Positions 20,868 through 31,794 of a stretch of DNA of 64,000 nucleotides are shown here, in pieces. Positions within the stretch are counted from its first letter, which is position 1. The number at the start of each line of letters is the position of its first letter. This stretch comes from Pomphorhynchus laevis (taxonomy: Eukaryota; Acanthocephala; Palaeacanthocephala; Echinorhynchida; Pomphorhynchidae). The DNA lies in assembly GCA_012934845.2 (NCBI GenBank), contig WNNJ02000715.1:1-64000 (forward strand), written 5' to 3'. A program made the translations under genes and the position numbers. Below the pieces are notes generated by a model. It had not been told where the DNA came from. It ran no database searches and worked only from the letters and a program-made list of their open reading frames with translations.

Positions 20868-21976
20868 GCATGTATTAAGACAGTTAGCAGATTTGTTGAC
20901 TTTTAAAATAAAAATCAATTTTTATGAATTGAATAATAAATAATAGACGATGTATCAGAATAAGGATTAGAGGAATAAGATATATTCCTAACATATTCTA
21001 ACACAAAGTATATGTTTTATTATTCATAAATATTTGCAGCTTAATCGTTTAAATTTATTTTTAATAATAGCGTGTTGATTTATATATTTTACTATTTTCT
21101 GCTTGATGTTATTTTTATAGTAACCTAGTTTAAAATATGTATCAATTAAATTATTTAAACGATTTTGAAGCAAGCCAATATCATTACAAATTGTTGCAAT
21201 TCTGAAAATTTCATTATTTAATGTATTATATTTTATATTATATAGAATGCATGAATGCTCATGCATTCATGAATAAGGCTTTCTGGATAAATGGGTTCAC
21301 TAATTGAAGATAAGTGAATAATTGATGATATGTAGACATATTAAGGGTAGGACTGGAAAATCAAAATATTTTCTGTTTCACAAATTTGATTCGGAAATGT
21401 AATAATTATCGTTTAATAGAAAAACCTAAAAAAACATTTTTACAAATCAGTTACTCATCTGAATTTTTTGAAATTTATGGTTTTTTAAAGATAAACTAAT
21501 AATATATTAATGCTTAATATAGAACATTTATAATTTATTTGTTAATACAAAACAGATTACAAAGCATTAATAATTAATATAATTTATAACAAATTTGAAT
21601 TAAATTGAATAAAATTTAAACCGAATTTAATTTTATTAAATCGCATTTGATCCTATTATAATAACAATAATATAATATTATTATTTTAATTAATATTAAA
21701 TATTAAACTTATATATTATTGTATGCAAAAATCCTCTTTTTTATAAAGGAATAGTAACATACACCACAGTAAACAAACCCTTACTAGCAAAAGACTATAA
21801 TATCAACAGCATAATTAACGCAATTTATAATTAAGATATATAATTAATAAATTAATTAAAATGTAATATTTAGATATTAATGATTTTATAAGGTTAAATT
21901 TATTGAAACTTTAATTTATAACAAATTTAAATTATGAATTAAATAAAATTTAAACCAAATTAAAATTTTAAATTTT
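20868..21976 (+). repeat. Segmental duplicate, right copy
   Basis: Partner of 15600-16839, 5.1-5.3 kb away in the same orientation. Relative to the left copy it has lost most of the PLE-A RT middle (junction near 21265-21275, beside a short ATGCATGAATGCTCATGCAT palindrome). 21977-22195 beyond it is AT-rich without recognisable content. Confidence 0.85.
20940..21266 (-). pseudogene. PLE-A RT fragment (copy D) plus tail core
   Basis: The frame 21266-21024 encodes MHEHSCILYNIKYNT, NEIFRIATICNDIGLLQNRL and NNIKQKIVKYINQHAIIKNK, the RT C-terminal part. On the same strand it is followed by the ATAGACGATGTATCAGAATA core (20945-20970). Confidence 0.72.
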
Positions 21977-22199
21977 AATAAATATAAATTTAAAGTTGTT
22001 TTAATTGATGTGTATGTTTATATCTTTACCACACAAATATATTAAATTACATATTAATAAACTGGAGAAATTTTTAAAATTATTAGTATTTAATATAGAT
22101 ATATATTTAATATATTATCATATATATTCTTATAAATGAATATATCCTCAATATTCTTATCTTTGTTTAGTTATAGCCTTGTTTTAATAGTTCAGGCTA

Positions 22200-22690
22200 A
22201 ATTTGTTATTTAAAAAGCTTATAAATACGTCAGCTACAATAACTCTTATCTACTTTTATCTTTTTTGGAACACCTTTTATTTGTCTAAATATTGATGTCC
22301 CTACCTTTAAATAATTTTGATTTATTTAAATTATTTAAGGATTCTATAATGCATCTATAATATCCGCTAAATCTAGATTTGTATAAAGCGTACTAAAATC
22401 GCATTTATATTTTGAAAATTTATTCTTTTTGTCTGTTCTAAAAATTCTTTTGTAGAATAAATACTGAAATAGTGTTTTATGCCAGTATTGATTCCGATTA
22501 CCGTACAATATTTTTTAAAGTGTGCTTTAATTACTTTAAGTATTTTATTCATATAGACAGAAAGTGGTTTTAATGTACATTTAAACGCACTACATATGAA
22601 CCTAGGTTTTATTGGATTTTTATGTAATTTTGGATTCTAATATATTATAGGTATAGTTTTATTATCCGATTAGACCTTTTACACTTTTTA
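22200..22690 (-). pseudogene. PLE-A RT N-terminal and motif A fragment (copy E)
   Basis: The minus strand from about 22690 reads NPKLHKNPIKPRFICSAFKC, then TLKPLSVYMNKILKVIKAHF, KKYCTVIGINTGIKHYF and STKEFLEQ. KCDFSTLYTNLDLADIIDAL (motif A, D-F-S-T-L-Y-T) follows near 22430-22345 and VGTSIFRQIKGVP near 22310-22265. PKLHK.P...R and DFSTLYT are hallmark strings of Penelope-like RTs. It is broken into several frames. Confidence 0.8.
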
Positions 22691-22779
22691 TTCAACATTG
22701 AACAGTGACTTGTGATAATTGTTTCTAAACAAAAATCACCAAGTTAACATGTTGCGTTTACATTTAAATCATTATTTAA

Positions 22780-23190
22780 AGTTAATATTAATTTAACATA
22801 TATATTAACATATATATATGCATATCTTTTTTCGAATATAAGATTTACTAACGCTTCTTAAATATCTGCTAAACTAGATTTGTATAAAGCGTACAAAAAT
22901 CGTACAAATTTAAATTCTAAAAATTGATTCATTTTGCCTGTTCTAAAAATTCTTTTGTAGAATAAATACTGAAATAGTGTTTTATGCCAGTATTGATTCC
23001 GATTACCGTACAATATTTTTTAAAGTGTGCTTTAATTACTTTAAGTATTTTATTCATATAGACAGAAAGTGGTTTTAATGTACATTTAAACGCACTACAT
23101 ATGAACCTAGGTTTTATTGGATTTTTATGTAATTTTGGATTCTAATATAATATAGGTATAGTTTTATTATCTGATTCCATTTTTTACCTT
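22780..23190 (-). pseudogene. PLE-A RT N-terminal fragment (copy F)
   Basis: The 22945-23173 stretch is nearly identical to 22438-22664 and encodes the same PKLHKNPIKPRFICSAFKC segment and LKPLSVYMNKILKVIK. After it the sequence degrades, with only a trace of the motif A region. The two copies are in tandem, same strand, about 510 bases apart, as often seen for partial PLE arrays. A hammerhead-like core lies ~70-100 bases upstream on the same strand. Confidence 0.8.
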
Positions 23191-23254
23191 TTTTATTCAA
23201 GTCTATATAGTATATATAATAAAAGTTATCGTTAAAAGCCGGTAAAATACATGC

Positions 23255-23300
23255 AATTGTTTATTTAAGAAACGTTTCGGACGGTTTGTCTTTCTTCAGT
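23255..23300 (-). ncRNA. Hammerhead-like core (site 1)
   Basis: Minus strand: CTGAAGA (23299-23293), AA, GAC-AAACC-GTC, C, GAAAC, followed directly by GTTTC. CUGANGA and GAAA are the two conserved blocks of the hammerhead ribozyme core. AC/GU could make a two-pair stem III, and AAGA/UCUU a short stem I. Stem II is weak here (3 bp with an internal loop). PLEs are known to carry hammerhead motifs upstream of their ORF, and this site precedes PLE-A copy F on its strand. Activity is not implied. Confidence 0.45.
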
Positions 23301-23309
23301 CTTTACAAT

Positions 23310-24019
23310 AATGTGCAATTTTTCGCTAGCGTATACGTTTTTATAAAGAAACCTCTCACGGAAGAATCGACACACTTTCGTGCCGTTCACACAGCGAATT
23401 GTTAAATAAATCGAAAAATGAATGATTCATCTGACATTAATTTACCAATCCAAACTTAAGTGTAAAATAAGTTTACATATACATATACTAATATATACTA
23501 CATATACTGTATATTATATTTTTATATTTTATACTTATTTTATTTTTATAAATTGTAAATTCAATTCAATTTATAAGCTACTTCCGCCTTGACAAAAATA
23601 TATACGAAATATTATTATGTGTCTTCCAACAAAAAACAAAATCTTGATTAAAACAATTGTCTTGATAATACCAAATTACTTACGAGTTTTAAAGAAACCT
23701 TTTCTTTGAAATTTGTTTAAAAAAACCTTTTGTAATGGTTTGTAGTTTATTTGAACTTTGTTTTTTATCTTTGAAGTTTGTTTTTTACAAATAATAATAA
23801 ATCTGATTTAAATTTGAAAATTTCCTATTCGTTTTTAATTTGTAGAAATCCTTATTGAACTTGGTTAATTATATTTGTTTGTTTTTTGGTATCAATTTTA
23901 CGCGTTTTTATTTTCAATTTTATTTTATTTCATTATTATAATTTTTGATATTATTTTGAGTAATTTAATATATTAATTGTAATTTAATATTTAATATTTT
24001 TTCCTTTTAATCTTGGGTT
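23310..24019. other. AT-rich spacer
   Basis: AT-rich sequence with CTTTGAAATTTGTTTT-type reiterated words from about 23690 onward. No gene seen. Confidence 0.55.
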
Positions 24020-24190
24020 GTGGTTCTTTTTCTTTGAAATTTGTTTTTTTTTATCTTGTATAGAATGTGTGTGAGTGTGTTTGCAATGTTTTTTCTTTGA
24101 AGTTTGTTTTTTTTTACAAAAAACCTTGTATAGAATGTTTGAATGTGTGTTTGTAATGTTTTTCTTAAAAGTTTGTTTCTGTTTTATTGT
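24020..24190 (+). repeat. Imperfect ~72-bp tandem repeat
   Basis: Two to three imperfect units carry TTTCTTTGAAGTTTGTTTTT, CTTGTATAGAATGT and GTGTGTTTG(C/T)AATGTTTTT. Related words occur back to 23690. The minus-strand lysine-rich ORF across it is a by-product of the repeat. Confidence 0.6.
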
Positions 24191-24231
24191 AATTTGTATA
24201 AATGGCAACTTTAGTAATTTTTTGTAGTTTC

Positions 24232-24262
24232 CTGACGATGATAGCAGTAGCTATCGAAATAT
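24232..24262 (+). ncRNA. Hammerhead-like core (site 2)
   Basis: CTGACGA (24232-24238), T, stem II GATAGC (24240-24245), loop AGTA, GCTATC (24250-24255), GAAA (24256-24259), TAT. Both conserved hammerhead blocks and a perfect 6-bp stem II are present. An extra T sits between CUGANGA and stem II. Stems I and III are not convincing. Confidence 0.5.
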
Positions 24263-24584
24263 CAGACATTAACGTTTTGTTGTATTAAATAAAAATACTA
24301 TTCTTCGTTCCATAAAGATTTTATTTATAAAAAGAAAAAAAAATGATATTTTCAAGTTAATTAAAGAATTAATTTCTGTTTTTTGTTGTTTAAGATTAAT
24401 AATAATATTTCGGAATATATTTGATTTTATATTTATTTCGGAATAATATTTTAGGAATATATTTACTTATATCTGATCTTTTAGAATTATTTAAAAGCAT
24501 ATTGTTGAACACTTTTTTATGAACCTATTTTGCTAAATACACATATTAATGAAGTTTAGGATTAGTGTATGATTAATTAATCTT

Positions 24585-25135
24585 TGATTTATTGAATAAA
24601 TGATATATTTAGAAAACCTTTTATATTTACATAAAGATCTTTTAGCTTATTATTTCTTAAAAGTTGTTTTATTAATATTAATATTATTAATATTTTTAAC
24701 TCTATTTTTTCTATTCCTTTTATCACAATGACTTCTTTATTTTCGTTTAACCGGATTATTATAATATAGTTGTTTATTATGTATTATACTACTTCTGCCA
24801 ATTCCTTGTACCACGTCATTCAATCCTAATGGGTACATGGAATTAAGCGTTTTAATCCAAAAATCTTCTTTTTCTAATAGTTTTTGATTTAATATTGAAA
24901 TGTTTTCTTCGATAATATGTTCTAAAATAAATAATTTACAGTTTTTAATATCATGTACTATTAATCTCATATGCTTATGAAATATAGTTTGACTATTATG
25001 CTGTATATTATATATGTGTTGCCTAAACCTAGTTTTTAACATTTGATATGTTTTCCAATATATTGCAATCCATATGTGCATTGTATTATATACACTACAC
25101 ATGCGGTATTGCAGTTACAATTATTGTTAATATTT
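24585..25135 (-). pseudogene. PLE-A GIY-YIG endonuclease domain and 3' end
   Basis: On the minus strand the domain opens with a cysteine-rich entry (CNCNTA) and a VVYIIQCTYGLQYIGK stretch. It continues YQMLKTRFRQHIYNIQHNSQ, TIFHKHMRL, a FILEHIIEENISI helix, KEDFWIKTLNSMYPLGLNDV. These are the GIY-YIG landmarks of Penelope-like elements: the Y-I-G turn, R.(x3)H, E, and the closing FWI.TLN...P.GLND. This nuclease nicks target DNA for integration. The part with the Y-I-G turn and the rest lie in different frames. It matches 46005-46565, including ~140 bases of 3' UTR. Confidence 0.85.
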
Positions 25136-26759
25136 AATGAAAAACATTTGTTTGAAAAAAAACTTACAAAGCAAGTGTTTAAAAGTATTATTTTATCTTA
25201 AAAGTATTTTGTCACTTAAGCTATAGCATTCAGAATTTTATCTTTAAATAGAAATATAAACCAACAGAAAGGACACGACTAAACATATTCGTATCGATTA
25301 TTAATTAATTATAAACATCGGAACTCATTATTTGACAGATATTTTAATCTAAAATTTATTTGAATTAAATTAATTTAAACAAAAATTCGAAGTCGAATGT
25401 TCATTTAAAATTTTTAATTGAGCTGGATCAATTTTTGAAACAAATAATATAAAAAGATTTATTTGATTCGAAGTAAAACAAGTAATTGATATTTTGCTAA
25501 TTATATATTACAAGACAAACATGTATAAAAAATATATTATATATTTAATATAATAAATTAGATTAATATAATATATTATATTAATAATATTATATTATTA
25601 TATTAATATTATATTATATAATAATATAATAATATTAATATATTATATTATATTATATTAATACAATTAATTATCTAATATAATATATTAGATTATATGT
25701 TGGATTATATATTAGATTTATATATAAGATTTTTTGTCTTTTAAGATTACGTTAAAAATATCTTTTAAGCATATCCATTTCTTTATAGTTTAGAAATTTA
25801 TGAGAACAAATGAGTGAAAATATTTTTATCCCTAAAATTTACAATATTTCAACAGCTTTTGCTGTCTCATCTCAAGGAACTTGCAATAATTTGATTTTTT
25901 GTTCCGTAATTGATCAAAAATTCTAATCGTGTTTTTTGGTTGTATTTTTATAGTATTTATTGAATTCATTATCGTCTATTATTAAAATAATATTTTAATA
26001 ATTTGTAATTATTAAAAAGCAAGGATAAAATTATAATCCATTTAAATGGATTATAAATTGTAAAAATACGTTTTTACAACTTACATTCATTCTGTGTCTC
26101 ATCTGTACTCAACCCAGTTAATAAAAAATTTGAAAATATATTCTGTCCATACATAGATCTTTCATTTAGCATTCTGAATATTTATCTTGTAATTATTCTT
26201 GATCGGAAAAGGTATCGTTTAATGTTACAAAAACTAATCTATATCTTCTAAATTGATAAAATATCAGTCAGAACAATTCGGGTAAACAAAGTTTTAAGAT
26301 TTAAATTTTTGTTATATTATAATTATTTAATTATTTAATTTAATTAAATAATAAATAATTTAATAAATAATAATTGAATAATATCATTATTAATAATTAA
26401 TAATAATCTGTAAATGATTTATTTGATCACTGCCGTGTCTAAACCCTGGTGTTAAATATATATACATTTTTATTTATTACGATGTTTAAAATATATATGT
26501 TTTAATGATAATAAACAAACCAAACAAACGGAAAAAATAATAATTGAATTTAATAATTTATTATTGAATAATTAATTATTTAATATTAATTAAATAATAG
26601 TTATTAATGAGATAAAAATTTATTTATCAGCTCATATGCCAAGAGGAACTATTACAGTTTATACACGATTGCGATAAAAAAGATTATCAAGCTATAAATC
26701 TAAATTCAATTTTACAAGAAAATTAAGTAATGAACTTGAAATGTATGCAAGTTAAAATC
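25136..26759. other. AT-rich spacer
   Basis: No gene recognised. 25540-25700 is a low-complexity TATTA/TAATAT tract rich in inverted repeats, and 26290-26420 and 26540-26610 are similar. The rest is unstructured AT-rich sequence. Confidence 0.6.
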
Positions 26760-27735
26760 ACCGCATTATTTCATCAATTGACTTTTAATTGAATCGTACA
26801 ATAGTTCTTTGCAAAATTTGTGTCAAACTTGGCATCGGCAATTAACATATCTGATATGACACTGGAAAATTCACTGGTCTTATCGTGGTAACCGTGTACC
26901 GACAAGCAAAATATCAAATGATGTTTAAAGCATAACGAATATTTCCACATTAATGGTTGCAGTAACTCATGAGTTTGCATATATTCTAAACTAACATTGT
27001 TAATTTTATCGTTCCATCTTGAAATATGGTTAAGGGATGCAAACGTACTAGTAAGATCAAGTTCAACATAAGTTCCTGACATAAAGGGGATTCGTTTAAG
27101 ATACGAGCTAAAAGTGAGGAAAATGTTTTCTGCGAAATACTATGTAATCGTTGAGATATTTCACACGAGATTTGTTCGTAATATTAGCAGAAGAGCCATC
27201 ACCGGGTCACGTTAAACCCGAGATAACAAAATCTATTGATACCTTCTATTTTTGAACCATTATAAAGTAGTATAGCATATGGCAAGTCTACCATCTACTA
27301 TGACAAGTTAAAATTAGATAAATATGGTTTTGGCGAATAAATTGTCACGATCACAGTATGTAGCTTGTCTATAGAGCTTCGCAAGTTGACTCTCACATGA
27401 AAAAATTACTAGGCCATACACGTAAAAGATAGATTTATCGTTCGTTTCCTTTATTATTGCCGGTAAATCTGAGACTACAAGATTAGAAAGGAGAGGAATT
27501 GTTGGATCGCCTTGAAACACACCATGATTTTGAATGAGGAATCAGAAAATTCAACTTAGTCAAATATAAGAATGTCATGAGGTCTTAACATATCCTTTAT
27601 TACATGAAGAATATGACCTTCTAACTTTAAATTGCCTTTTAAGTTTCGTTAAAAGGTGGTTTCGATCAACAGAATCGAAAACCTTAGCAAAGTTAAAAAA
27701 CACTGCGTACAACGCAAATTATGGACAAGTAGAGT
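26760..27735 (-). pseudogene. Old LINE reverse transcriptase fragment
   Basis: The minus strand near 27710-27645 reads FFNFAKVFDSVDRNHLLTKL (motif A). The frame 27520-27314 gives a GVFQGDP-type motif B start followed by LLSNLVVSDLPAIIKE and IFYVYGLVIFSCE, where VYG stands in the YADD position. Further frames to about 26770 carry poorly conserved C-terminal sequence. The motif pattern (FAK.FDS..R..LL, DLP..I.E, LVIFS) is closest to the LINE at 11860-14400, so this may be an older relative. Confidence 0.7.
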
Positions 27736-28920
27736 GTATCATATTAATATATTATTATATTAAATACTAATTTTTAATATTTATAATTGAATAACAATTT
27801 TATAATTAATTTTATAATTAAATTTTTAAAATCAAATTTTGTATTATTAGAATACAAATTTGTAATCAAATTAGAATTATTATTACAAAATATAACAAAA
27901 AATATTGTACTATTAGATATAAGAGTCATTTTTAACAACGATCTAACTTGTTCGTATAAGTATTAGTCACTTAAAATAAATTTATTGAAATATCACGTGT
28001 GATATAAGTCACTCGTCAGTAGTATTTTCAGTTACTAATAATACTCTTGATCATATACCGATTTTTTTGTGTAACACGTGAAAATTAAATCGGGTAATCT
28101 ATCGGTAATGAATTGTATTCCCTTCCTGCACATTTTTAATTTCGGCCAAGTAATTGTAACCAAAATTTTGATAATCTTTTATAATTTCACCAAAAAATGC
28201 TAGAAAGTAGTAAAAGTTCTCATTTTACCTGTTTAAAACAAACAACGCAAAAATATTTGCATTTTGTTCAATATCAGTATTCATCCTAAGTAATAGGTCT
28301 CATTTTACCTATTAATAGCAAAATACGCTAGTTTTTAATTAGTCATTAAAAGATTAAAAAAATATTTCGCTCAAAATTTCCAGTTTTTATCATCTTTTAT
28401 TTCTTTTTGTCATTGTAAATTAAGAAGTTCCTCGATATGACAATCTTTAATACTTAAAATATTTATTGATTTTATTCAATAATATTCTAATTTGAAATGA
28501 TATTCAATTTTACGTTATTTTAGTAATGTCAAAGAACAAAATATAGAACCAAATGCAATAGTTGTATCATATATAAAACATTTTAATGCTTAACTTTTAA
28601 TATTTCAAAACAAATTTAAACTTAAAAATAATACAGTAGATAAAAAATATATTTTCATTTCATTTTTTAATTTTTGTGAAGGATCGATAAAACAAATTTA
28701 TTTAAAAATTTCGAAAAAACGTCAATTTGTTCAAATACTGTTTGTAAACAACAACTAATAAAAAATTATACTTTTTCACTTATGATAAAAATTGCAAAAT
28801 ATATAGTCAGCGAAATAAAATAAATAAATATGTGTTTGTCGATTCTGCTTTAATTATTTAGCGCATCGTGACTAAAGATAAATTGAATTTTAAACGAATG
28901 CTTAGATCAGACTAAAATGT
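27736..28920. other. AT-rich spacer
   Basis: No coding or structured feature recognised. The words TCTCATTTTACCT and GCAAAA(T/A)A recur near 28215 and 28300. Confidence 0.55.
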
Positions 28921-28999
28921 ACATTATCAAAAGGTACAATTTAAATTTAAATTTGGAGAAAGCTGACAAAATCCATCGCAAAATTTATTTAAACGAATA

Positions 29000-29028
29000 T
29001 TTCGATGCCTAGCTTGCATCATCTTCAG
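29000..29028 (-). ncRNA. Hammerhead-like core (site 3)
   Basis: Minus strand: CTGAAGA, T, GATGCA, loop AGCTA, GGCATC, GAAA, TATTC. Stem II has five pairs plus an A-G mismatch at the loop end. Confidence 0.5.
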
Positions 29029-29154
29029 CAATTGTAATTTGCTTGAACACTTATAAATATAAAAGATTTTATATTTGACCCATTGTCCATTAATATAGTA
29101 TTTATGTAATATCATGGAATTTATGTATTAAGCATTGAAGAAAATTTATAATGG

Positions 29155-29186
29155 CTGAAGATGATGCCAGCTAGGCATCGAAATAT
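29155..29186 (+). ncRNA. Hammerhead-like core (site 4)
   Basis: CTGAAGA (29155-29161), T, GATGCC (29163-29168), loop AGCTA, GGCATC (29174-29179), GAAA (29180-29183), TAT. Stem II is perfect. Compared with site 2, its fourth and fifth pairs are changed on both strands (A-T to G-C, G-C to C-G), so pairing is kept. Confidence 0.55.
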
Positions 29187-29777
29187 TCAGTTAAATAAAT
29201 TTAGCGATGGTTTTTGCCAGCTTTCTTCAAATTTAAATGTTATCACACCGTCGCATTCCTCATTCAAATTCAATTTGTACAATTTAAAGTATTAATAATT
29301 ATGAAATTCTTTTAAGACAACAGAGTTTGATCAAATAAAGATATTATATTAATTCTCCATTCTCGTGTTCGCAAATAATAATGTCAATAGGACAATTAAT
29401 ATGGCACAAGCAATTTTTTTATTAAATAATTTAAGTTATTAAGTTCAGTAAACACATTTTATAATTTTATTAGAACAAAAAGGAGTGTTTTTATTTAAAT
29501 ATAAATGTCGAGACAATGACTTCATTGTCTTCTATTCAATAAATTTATCCAGTTGTAATCTTTACGAATATTTTAAATATTTTATTTTACTTATTTGATT
29601 TTTGATTTATATGTTATTTATGCTATATATAGTTTACAATTTATACAAACAGCATAACAATGCTGTATCTGTCAATAAAATTTCTTATTCTTTTGTTCTT
29701 TTATCTTCGATAAGTTGTTTGATTTTTGTTTTAAATTTGTGCAAATTTCATCATCTCCGTCATGAAATGGTATCAAT

Positions 29778-29873
29778 TCGGTTTCAATTTGTATCATCAA
29801 CTCGGTTTCAATTTGTATAGTCAGTTCGATTTCAATTTGTATAGTCAATTCGATTTCAATTTGTATAATAAAC
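29778..29873 (+). repeat. 24-bp tandem repeat, 4 units
   Basis: Units of TCGATTTCAATTTGTATAGT plus four bases (AATT/CAGT/CAAC variants). The minus-strand IQIEIELT heptad-like peptide is produced by the repeat and is not taken as a gene. 29250-29777 and 29874-30619 hold AT-rich sequence with no recognised gene. Confidence 0.85.
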
Positions 29874-30619
29874 ATGGTGATGATAAAGTAAAATTAGAAC
29901 GATATTTTTAAAAACACTGCTATTTAAGAAGCTGCAATCTGAAAAATGATCGGCAAACGAATGCTTATTTCAGTTTAGAATTTTTTCTCCGGGCATGTGT
30001 ACAATATAATTGATAAGCATGCCAATATATACTTAAATGGATCAATTAGATAAGCGTACCATGATATTATCGAACATTCGGATTTTTATTTATACAATTA
30101 AATAGTTAATTCGTTTTATAATGCAGCAATAGATTAATACGAAATGATGTTATTGTACACACATTATTCACGGTAGACGGGATAAGTTTCAAGATTATGT
30201 TATGATGTTATTGTTATATAATAATATATTTGTTATAATATAACTATTATATTAATAACAGTTATTGATATATAGTATTTCTGTAATATATCTATATATC
30301 ATGGAATTTATGTATTAAACAGGATTTTATATTAAACTGCACATTGCTAAATGATTAACAATGATGTATGTTTTTGAATTTTTGTGAAGGATCAACAAAA
30401 TTTAAATTTCATATTTGACACATTGTCCATTAATATTTGATAATAAAGAACTTAAGGATGGAAACTTTATTAGAATTTTCGCTCAATGCATGATAATCGT
30501 TAGTGATAAAACAATAACAAAGCTAGAAAAAACTTAAAAGTAAAATGAAGTAACACGAATATGAACTTTGATCGAAATAGTAAAAAATCTATTGACAATA
30601 AAATGTACAAATAATCCGT

Positions 30620-31794
30620 AAGGATGGCTAAAAGAAGTGCTGTTCGACCAGTATGTCGTGATCCTGCTTATTACCTTCAAAATTTATCTCCTTTTGAATG
30701 TAGAGCGTCTCCTTGACAACACAGCATTCATATTTTATTCGTACTCTTAAATCTTGGTGCCATGGAAATTTATTTTGTGGTCAGTATTTAGTATATAATT
30801 TAAAATGGCTGAGGATGTGTCACCACGTCATATTGCATGCCGTTTAATTCTAGTTTTTACTTAATTACCTGCTGTATTTGTGGTCGCAATCATTGCAAGG
30901 TGTTTCGTATTAACATTAAATACGAGTTGTTTTCGGTTTCCTCCTGAAAAATCCTGATAATATCTGTAATTTATTTTGGTTTAATCGTAAATTGGTTGAA
31001 AAATTTAGGTTCAACCGCTTTAAATACTCAGTTATATCAGGGTTTCTTGTGGTTCCTAATAAAAGTATGCAAACATATAGATATTCAGTTGGGCATGTTG
31101 CAATTTTTTCATTATAAGTTAAAATTCGAGATTTTTGAATATTTTTTGAATAGCCTTTATCCTTTAAGATCTAATATGTAAGCGATTCACATGTTGTCAG
31201 TAATCAATGTTGGTTACATAGTGTATTGGATCGATTAAAAATTGTGGGTGCTACGGATATTTTTTCAATTTTGATGTCCCAATGACGAAAAATGAGAAAT
31301 GCTGTTAATGATACCTGGTTTTCTAGACACAGTCGCATAGAAACCTTGTTCGTTTATGTGACGTTTATGGCCAAGAAAGGAATATAACTTCTGATTTTGG
31401 ATTCTAGGCTCCATTAATATCTGTCAAGATTGTTTATATTTATAGAATATCATTTGAAATGCCTCTTTCTCCTAGTATGAAAAAGACATTATCTGCATAC
31501 CTGACGAAGAAAATTATGTTTGTAAGAGTAAATATATGATGTTGCTATACTAATTAATGTATACTTCAGCGTGTTTCAGATGCCAAGGTAGTGCCCTTTG
31601 ATAGTATACTTGTTGAGCCGTATGTTGTGTTCCCAAACGTAACGTGGTGTTGACTTGTAGACTGAATATCATATCTATCCATTTAGCTTCAGCTAGTTTT
31701 CAATCTAAGTTTGCATTTGAAACAAGAATTTCAGCCGCCATCTTTGTCGTCGTGTTAATGGAATGTTTGTGAAAAGCAATTTGACATCGGCAGT
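30620..31794 (-). pseudogene. PLE-B: RT core and GIY-YIG endonuclease (downstream part)
   Basis: Reads from 31794 down. ADVKLLFTNIPL (motif A) lies at the very edge, then LVSNANLD, a LGTQ..Y.QRALPWHL segment (motif B region), and a FVRYADNVFFIL stretch (motif C position) near 31510-31460. Then QNQKLYSFLGHKRH, a SRKPGIINSISHFSS stretch (the RKP and S.H signature after the RT core), and near 30870-30720 VKTRIKRHAI and NYILNTDHKINFHGTKI. The last two match the R....H and H.I.F segments of GIY-YIG domains. It is unlike PLE-A in every motif. The element is old and frame-broken. The LINE-A insertion separates it from 35489-35650. Confidence 0.75.
31785..31794 (+). repeat. Target-site duplication of LINE-A, right of 3' end
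   Basis: CATCGGCAGT, repeated exactly at 35479-35488 on the other side of the LINE-A copy. Confidence 0.85.

Larger units (their letters stand above)
28925..29245. repeat. Inverted repeat pair carrying hammerhead-like cores
   Basis: Two ~85-100-base arms (28925-29035 and 29150-29245) are inverted relative to each other around a ~110-base spacer. Each arm reads, outward from the spacer: CTGAAGATGATGC, the AGCTA loop, GGCATCGAAATATTC, TTTAAATAAATTT, GCGATGG, a TTTTG(C/T)CAGCTTTCT stretch and CAAATTTAAAT. They differ at scattered positions. The outer ends are AAATTTAAAT-rich. Confidence 0.8.

Noticed and set aside
24008-24208. Lysine-rich minus ORF of 74 codons
   Set aside because: It is produced by T-rich imperfect tandem repeats on the plus strand, with no domain.
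25540-25700. Possible origin or matrix-attachment signal in the TATTA tract
   Set aside because: Simple low-complexity AT sequence. Nothing distinguishes it from other AT-rich tracts in the window.
28927-29115. 62-codon minus ORF
   Set aside because: It runs through the hammerhead-like inverted repeat. The sequence is better explained by the RNA-like structure and has no protein family pattern.
29672-29875. IQIEIELT-repeat minus ORF
   Set aside because: Product of the 24-bp tandem repeat, where a multiple-of-three unit keeps any frame open.
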